Assembly: GCF_019393635.1 (NCBI RefSeq) | Contig: NC_057867.1 | Coordinates: 3,632,889 to 3,696,888, forward strand | Direction: 5' to 3' | DNA length: 64,000 nucleotides | Origin: Dromiciops gliroides | Lineage: Eukaryota > Chordata > Mammalia > Microbiotheria > Microbiotheriidae | Shown here: one piece after another, positions 59,201-64,000 of the stretch | Position numbering within the stretch: the first letter of the stretch is position 1 | Layout of the letters: every line of letters begins with the position of its first letter | Position numbers and translations under genes: made by a program | The notes under the pieces: generated by a model | What the model was told of the DNA's origin: nothing | Database searches by the model: none | Seen by the model: only the letters and a program-made list of their open reading frames with translations

Positions 59201-59653
59201 ATAAGTCACAGGCTCTTTCTATGGTGCCTTGCATGGGTATAGCCCCATCCTACTCAGGGAGGGATGGGCTTGTGCCATCCTCCAGATTAAACCAGGTCAT
59301 GCATGTTGCCACCCCTTGAGGCAGATGGAGTGGCTAACTTAACTCTCCATTCTCCACCTGTGAGAGATGCCCAGATACTGAACATCTAACATCTATTCCA
59401 CCACCCTCTCCTCCCTTTAATAAAGCTTCATTGCACACTTACCGTGACTCAGTGAAGTGCCACTATTGACACTTGGGGAAAAACACAGGTAGAATGCTCA
59501 GTCCCCATCCTGGAAAAACTTACGGTTTAGTTGGGAGAACAAGACAGACACATATGACTGACTGAAGCAAGCCAGGAACACTGACAGCGGTGCAGAGGGC
59601 TCATAGCGGGGACTCTCCATACATGTCTAAGGATACGTCTACATATACACACA

Positions 59654-59654
59654 G

Positions 59655-59690
<36 letters not shown>
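59654..59690 (+). repeat. (GT)n microsatellite
   Basis: About 18 uninterrupted GT units in an NHSL2 intron. Confidence 0.95.
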
Positions 59691-59692
<2 letters not shown>

Positions 59693-60700
59693 GGCATGAA
59701 ACACAAAGCAGGGTGGGGGGGTCACTAGAGGCTTCTTGGAGGAGGGGAGATCAGCTTGTCCTGGAAGAAAGAAGAGGGATGGATGGTCCAAGGAGGGAGA
59801 GAATGGACACAAGAAAAAGTGAGGCCCCCCACAGATGGCGATGGAGAAACATCCATTAGGGCTAGCAAGAAGAAAAGCCAGGCCAGATGTGATAGTTCCT
59901 GCTTCCTGAGCTTGCAGTGTGCAGGAGAAGAGGGGAAAGCAGGGTGTCTGGCGGAAGGTCTTTGGGGGCCAAGTTGGAATAAGGAAAATCGGCAGCCGCA
60001 AGTGACAGCCTTGTTTGCAGCATGAGCTCAAGGTTGTTCCCTTTGGGCTGGGAGTGGGCAGAGGCCCCGTCTCCTCCTCGCATTGCCTTCTGCCCTGTGG
60101 CCTAGGCCTAGGTCGCCTGGAATAGCAGCACTCACTCCATGAGGATGGTGGCAGCGGTGTGCCTTGGAAAATAAGGACTCCTGACAGGGTTGCCATAGCA
60201 ACAAGGACCCCAGAAGAGGAGGGGAGAAGGGAGAAAGCAGCAGTAATGAGCACTGTTCCCATCTCCAGTGGGTGCCAAGAAGGCGCCAGAGTTGGGTGTC
60301 AGGTGCTTGGCAGAAACCTGGGGCCTGGGGGGCCCAGGAGAAGGCAGCAGAGCTAAGCACAGAGTGGGAGACCTCCTCCCTGCCCCTCTGCCAGGCCCTG
60401 AGATGTATGGGCAAGAGGGCAGGGCTGAGAGAGAGGACAGCCAAGGATACAGACCATGATCTCAGCTGGATTCTCCCAACCCTTCACTGAAGGCCTTCCT
60501 AGACCCCTCACCTTGCCCCATCCCTGTATCTGACAGAGCAAAATGCCACCAATTGTCCAGACTTCTGAAAGATGAACCATGCATACCAACCCCACCTCTC
60601 AACAGTACCAGGGGCATGGAATTCCAGAAACTGTGGCCTGGCTGCCGAAATCCAAACGATGACCTGCAACCTTTGGCTGCCTCCACTTCCTCCCTCCTTA

Positions 60701-60991
<291 letters not shown>

Positions 60992-61806
60992 TCAGGAAGC
61001 TCTGGCGTCTGCCCTGCAACCTCCCTGCAAGGCTTCTCAGGGGGCACTCAGGAGGCCTGGCCTCTTTGTCCTGAAGAGCCAAAGCAAGAGGGTCCAGGAC
61101 CCTTTCCTCAGTATCCCCTGCCTGCTTCAGCAGCCTCGTTGTGACAAGGAGACAAGAAACATTCTTTTTTTCATCCTCTCACCCATTTTCATCCTCTCAC
61201 CCATTCATTCTCTCATTCTGAGCCATAACTAGGAATTTTGCCACCCAGGACAAATACCCAACATCAGGCCTGGGAAAAGTGAAACAAAACATAGCCTTAG
61301 CTGGGGTGAGCAGGGGAAGACAGGAGTCCCACAACATCAGCTAGCAAGTAGTGAGGCCACTTCTAGGACGGCGGGCAGGGAGGGGGAAGAGCCCCCTCAA
61401 GTTTGCCATCTAGGGGATAAGCTCTATGTTTTTATGTTCTGTAGAATGCAAATGTTGCCAAAGAGCCCTCTAAATTCAGCAGCCCTGGGGTGCAGACCCA
61501 GTTGCCCCACTGTAGTTATAGTTCTGCTCTCAGTCCTTCATGTGCCAATACATTCAGCACCTGTGATGTGCCAAGCCATGAGCTGGGCACAGAGAATAAT
61601 GCCTCTCACAGAGCTAACAGCCTAGCAGGGAAGAAAACCCACATACATAAATAACCTTCATTTCAACTAGAACATGCTAAGTTGCTTAGAGAAATGACCA
61701 CAAAGTACTTGGGGCATTTTGGCAGGGGATGGGAAGGAGGGAGGAAGAAGCTATTTTTGACTAGAAGGCCTTCACCCCATTCCCTAATGCCTTTCTCACT
61801 CTAAGT

Positions 61807-61950
61807 TTTTTTTGGCGAGGCAATTGGGGTTAAGTGACTTGCCTAGGGTCACACAGCTAGTAAGTGTTAAGTGTTTGAGGCTGGATTTGAACTCAGGTCC
61901 TCCTGACTCTAGGGCCAGTGCTCTATCCACTGTGCCACCTAGCTGTCCTC
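61807..61950 (-). repeat. CORE-SINE, antisense
   Basis: Complete copy with duplicated target CTCACTCTAAGT (about 61796-61806 and from 61955), NHSL2 intron 1. Between 60895 and 61800 no further feature is recognised. Confidence 0.9.
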
Positions 61951-62820
61951 TTCCTCACTCTAAGTGCTGCAAAATAGCCTACCATGGGAGAGGTCAATTA
62001 GTCTATGACCACATGGGCCAGTCAGGGCTTGGGAGGGTGGCTACATATAGCATCAATGTCCTGGACTTCTGGATAAAAATGGGGGTCTCATAAGCAAAGA
62101 TCAGCTCATTATTTATTACCTTGCATAAGGAAACATTCCAATAGTTACAAGTACACTTATCATGTAAGCATGAATACAGTGTAACCTATTCCTAGAAACA
62201 TATAATGGAGGCCAGATGATGTCATGAAAAGGGCATAGAGTTGGAGTCACAGAATCACAGTCTGACTCCTTCTTTCTAGTCATTGATTCATCCATGTGTT
62301 CATTCATTTGTTCACACATTTATTCAAATACTGAGTTTCTATTACATACAAAGTTCCATGTGATGGTCTAGATTTTATAAAAATGAAGAAGATATGGGTT
62401 CCTTGGAAAGGTGTGCTTCTGACTTCCTGTTAACACACCAATGGGAAAGGCCATAGAGGAGCCAACAATGATCTCAAACGGGCATGAGATTGAAACATGA
62501 TCAAGAAACTGCAAAAGAACCTTCAGTAAGCTCTTTTGACAAGACTGAGGTGACACAAAAGGACAGCTTTTGAGCATGTGTTCAAAGAAGGCTCTCCCCA
62601 GGAAAGCTGGCCTAAGCTCAGGTGAAAGGGCCTGCAAAGGAAGCCCTCAGCAGCACCCTGACCAGGGTGAGCCTGGCTGGAGTGGAGGAAATGGGGCTTA
62701 AAGTAGTGCCCCTGAGCAGAGACACTGAAGCCTGCCTATGCTCTGAGCAGATTCATTCTGGGGAAGACACTGAGGTCAGAACTAGCAGGATTCATCCCAG
62801 GGCCAACCTGTCCAAGAGTT

Positions 62821-62981
62821 TTTTGTTTGTTTGCTTGGATTTTGGCTTTTTTTGCAGGGCAATGAGGGTTAAGTGACTTGCCCAGGGTCATACAGCTAGT
62901 AAGTGTCAAGTGTCTGAAGCCAGATTTGAACTCCTGAATCCAGGGCCGGTGCTTTATACACTGTGCCACCTAAGCTGCCCC
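62821..62981 (-). repeat. CORE-SINE, antisense
   Basis: Complete copy, slightly shortened in the B-box area, flanked by CTGTCCAAGAGTT (62808-62820 and 62982-62994). Confidence 0.92.
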
Positions 62982-63039
62982 CTGTCCAAGAGTTCTGAAG
63001 GGGAACTAGCCTAGCTCTGGCCCAGGTCTCACATTAGGA

Positions 63040-64000
63040 ACTGAGAACGGACATATAGATAAACACAAGGAGGTATTTACTGGACATTATGCAGAAATAT
63101 TATGGGACAAGAGATGCCCATGAGGTAAACACAGAAAATGAAAGTTGCTTCAGCTTCCCCTGTTTTTGATCCCAGTTTTTCCCCTGAGGCAACAAGGATT
63201 ACAAAAATACCTGAAAAAATTAAGCAAGAGATTTAAAAAAAAATAAAATGATAGATGAAATTAGAGCTCCGGAGGAAAGAATTAGAAAGGGAATAAAGAA
63301 CTGAGAATAGAAGGTAAAAAACCTTATGCAAGTAAGAGTCCCTCAAAGTTCGAATGGATCAAAGACAACTCAATGACTCTATGAGACAACAAGAAATTTT
63401 AGGGGGAAAAAATCAAAGGTTGAAAAAATAGGAGAAAATTTAAGATGTATACTATCAAAAACAACCGATCTACTGTGATAGACAATGCCAAAAGACTTAC
63501 AGTGGAAAATGTTCTCCATATCCAGAAAAAAAATCTGTGGAATCTGAATGCAGATTGAAGCATACTATTTTCACTTTTGTTGTTGCTTTTTTGTTACTGT
63601 CCTTGTTTATTCTTTCTTGCATTTTTTCTTTTTGTTCTGATCCTTCTCTTACAACATAACTAATGCGGAAATATGTTTAACATGATTGTAATGTATAACC
63701 TATATCAGATTGTTGACTGGTCTTGGGAGAGGAGAGGGAAGGGAAGATGGAAGAAAAATTTGGAACTCAAAAAAAGTATCTTTATATGTAATTAGAAAAA
63801 AATTTAAATAAAATTTAAAAAAATTTTTAAACTGACCTGGAAAATAAGTCAAGGAGTGATAATTTAAGAATCATAAAAATCCCCAAAAACCATGACCAGA
63901 AAGGAAAAGATACTATATTTAACAAAATCATAAATGAAACCTGTCCAAATATAATAGAACTTGAGGGCAAAGGGGAAATACGAAGAATATAGCAGTCACC
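63040..64000 (+). repeat. L1 ORF1-region relic with a nested L1 3' end
   Basis: 63090-63430 ('attagagctccggaggaaag', 'tctatgagacaacaagaaat') and 63831-64000 ('actgacctggaaaataagtc', 'gagtgataatttaagaatca') are consecutive parts of marsupial L1 ORF1. Between them (about 63440-63830) lies a 5'-truncated L1 3' end with 'atgcggaaatatgtttaaca' and an A-rich tail. Frames are broken. It continues past the window. Confidence 0.7.

Overview
The window is vertebrate nuclear DNA from a marsupial. Two things show this. First, it carries dozens of copies of a CORE-SINE that has a tRNA-like head with A and B boxes, a MIR-type core (GTGTGACCCTGGGCAAGTCA) and an A-rich tail; this family is typical of marsupial genomes. 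Marsupial-type L1 3' ends, L2, CR1/L3-like relics and RTE/Bov-B-like tails accompany it. Second, the gene set is the conserved Xq13.1 block ERCC6L - PIN4 - NHSL2, so the segment is most likely X-linked. I cannot name the species.

Layout. 1-6600: L1 fragments in sense orientation, a probable old LTR and several young SINEs, with no gene. 6600-7480: CpG-rich promoter and coding exon 1 of ERCC6L (PICH), plus strand. 7022-10035: intron 1 (SINEs, an antisense LINE end, a CA repeat, L2). 10036-13588: the second and last ERCC6L exon, which holds nearly the whole DNA translocase. 13600-20214: gap of relics plus a possible unrecognised two-exon minus-strand gene or alternative PIN4 3' exons (13965-15819). 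20215-26519: PIN4 (parvulin-14), minus strand, four coding exons joining in frame to 131 aa, with a CpG-island promoter. 26640-37565: no gene recognised; eutherians carry the retrotransposon-derived RTL5 next to NHSL2, but I see no counterpart here. 37566-60894: NHSL2, minus strand, eight coding exons (one a small candidate) with matching phases; exon 1 lies beyond the right edge. 61000-64000: intron 1 of NHSL2 with SINEs and a nested L1.

How the genes relate. ERCC6L and PIN4 are convergent, and PIN4 and NHSL2 are co-oriented. ERCC6L acts on ultrafine anaphase DNA bridges. PIN4 is a peptidyl-prolyl isomerase of nucleus/nucleolus and, in one hominid isoform, mitochondria. NHSL2 is a Nance-Horan-family scaffold related to WAVE/actin regulation. 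They are neighbours by ancient synteny, not a functional operon.

No new enzymatic system is evident. The best leads are: the candidate minus-strand exons at 13965-15819; an in-frame basic N-terminal extension upstream of PIN4, recalling the human Par17 isoform; a G-run/C-run minisatellite shared by two sites 10 kb apart; a repeat-expanded ERCC6L N-terminus with a second start; a PIN4 stop codon inside its own AATAAA; and a 43-bp NHSL2 micro-exon required by reading phase.
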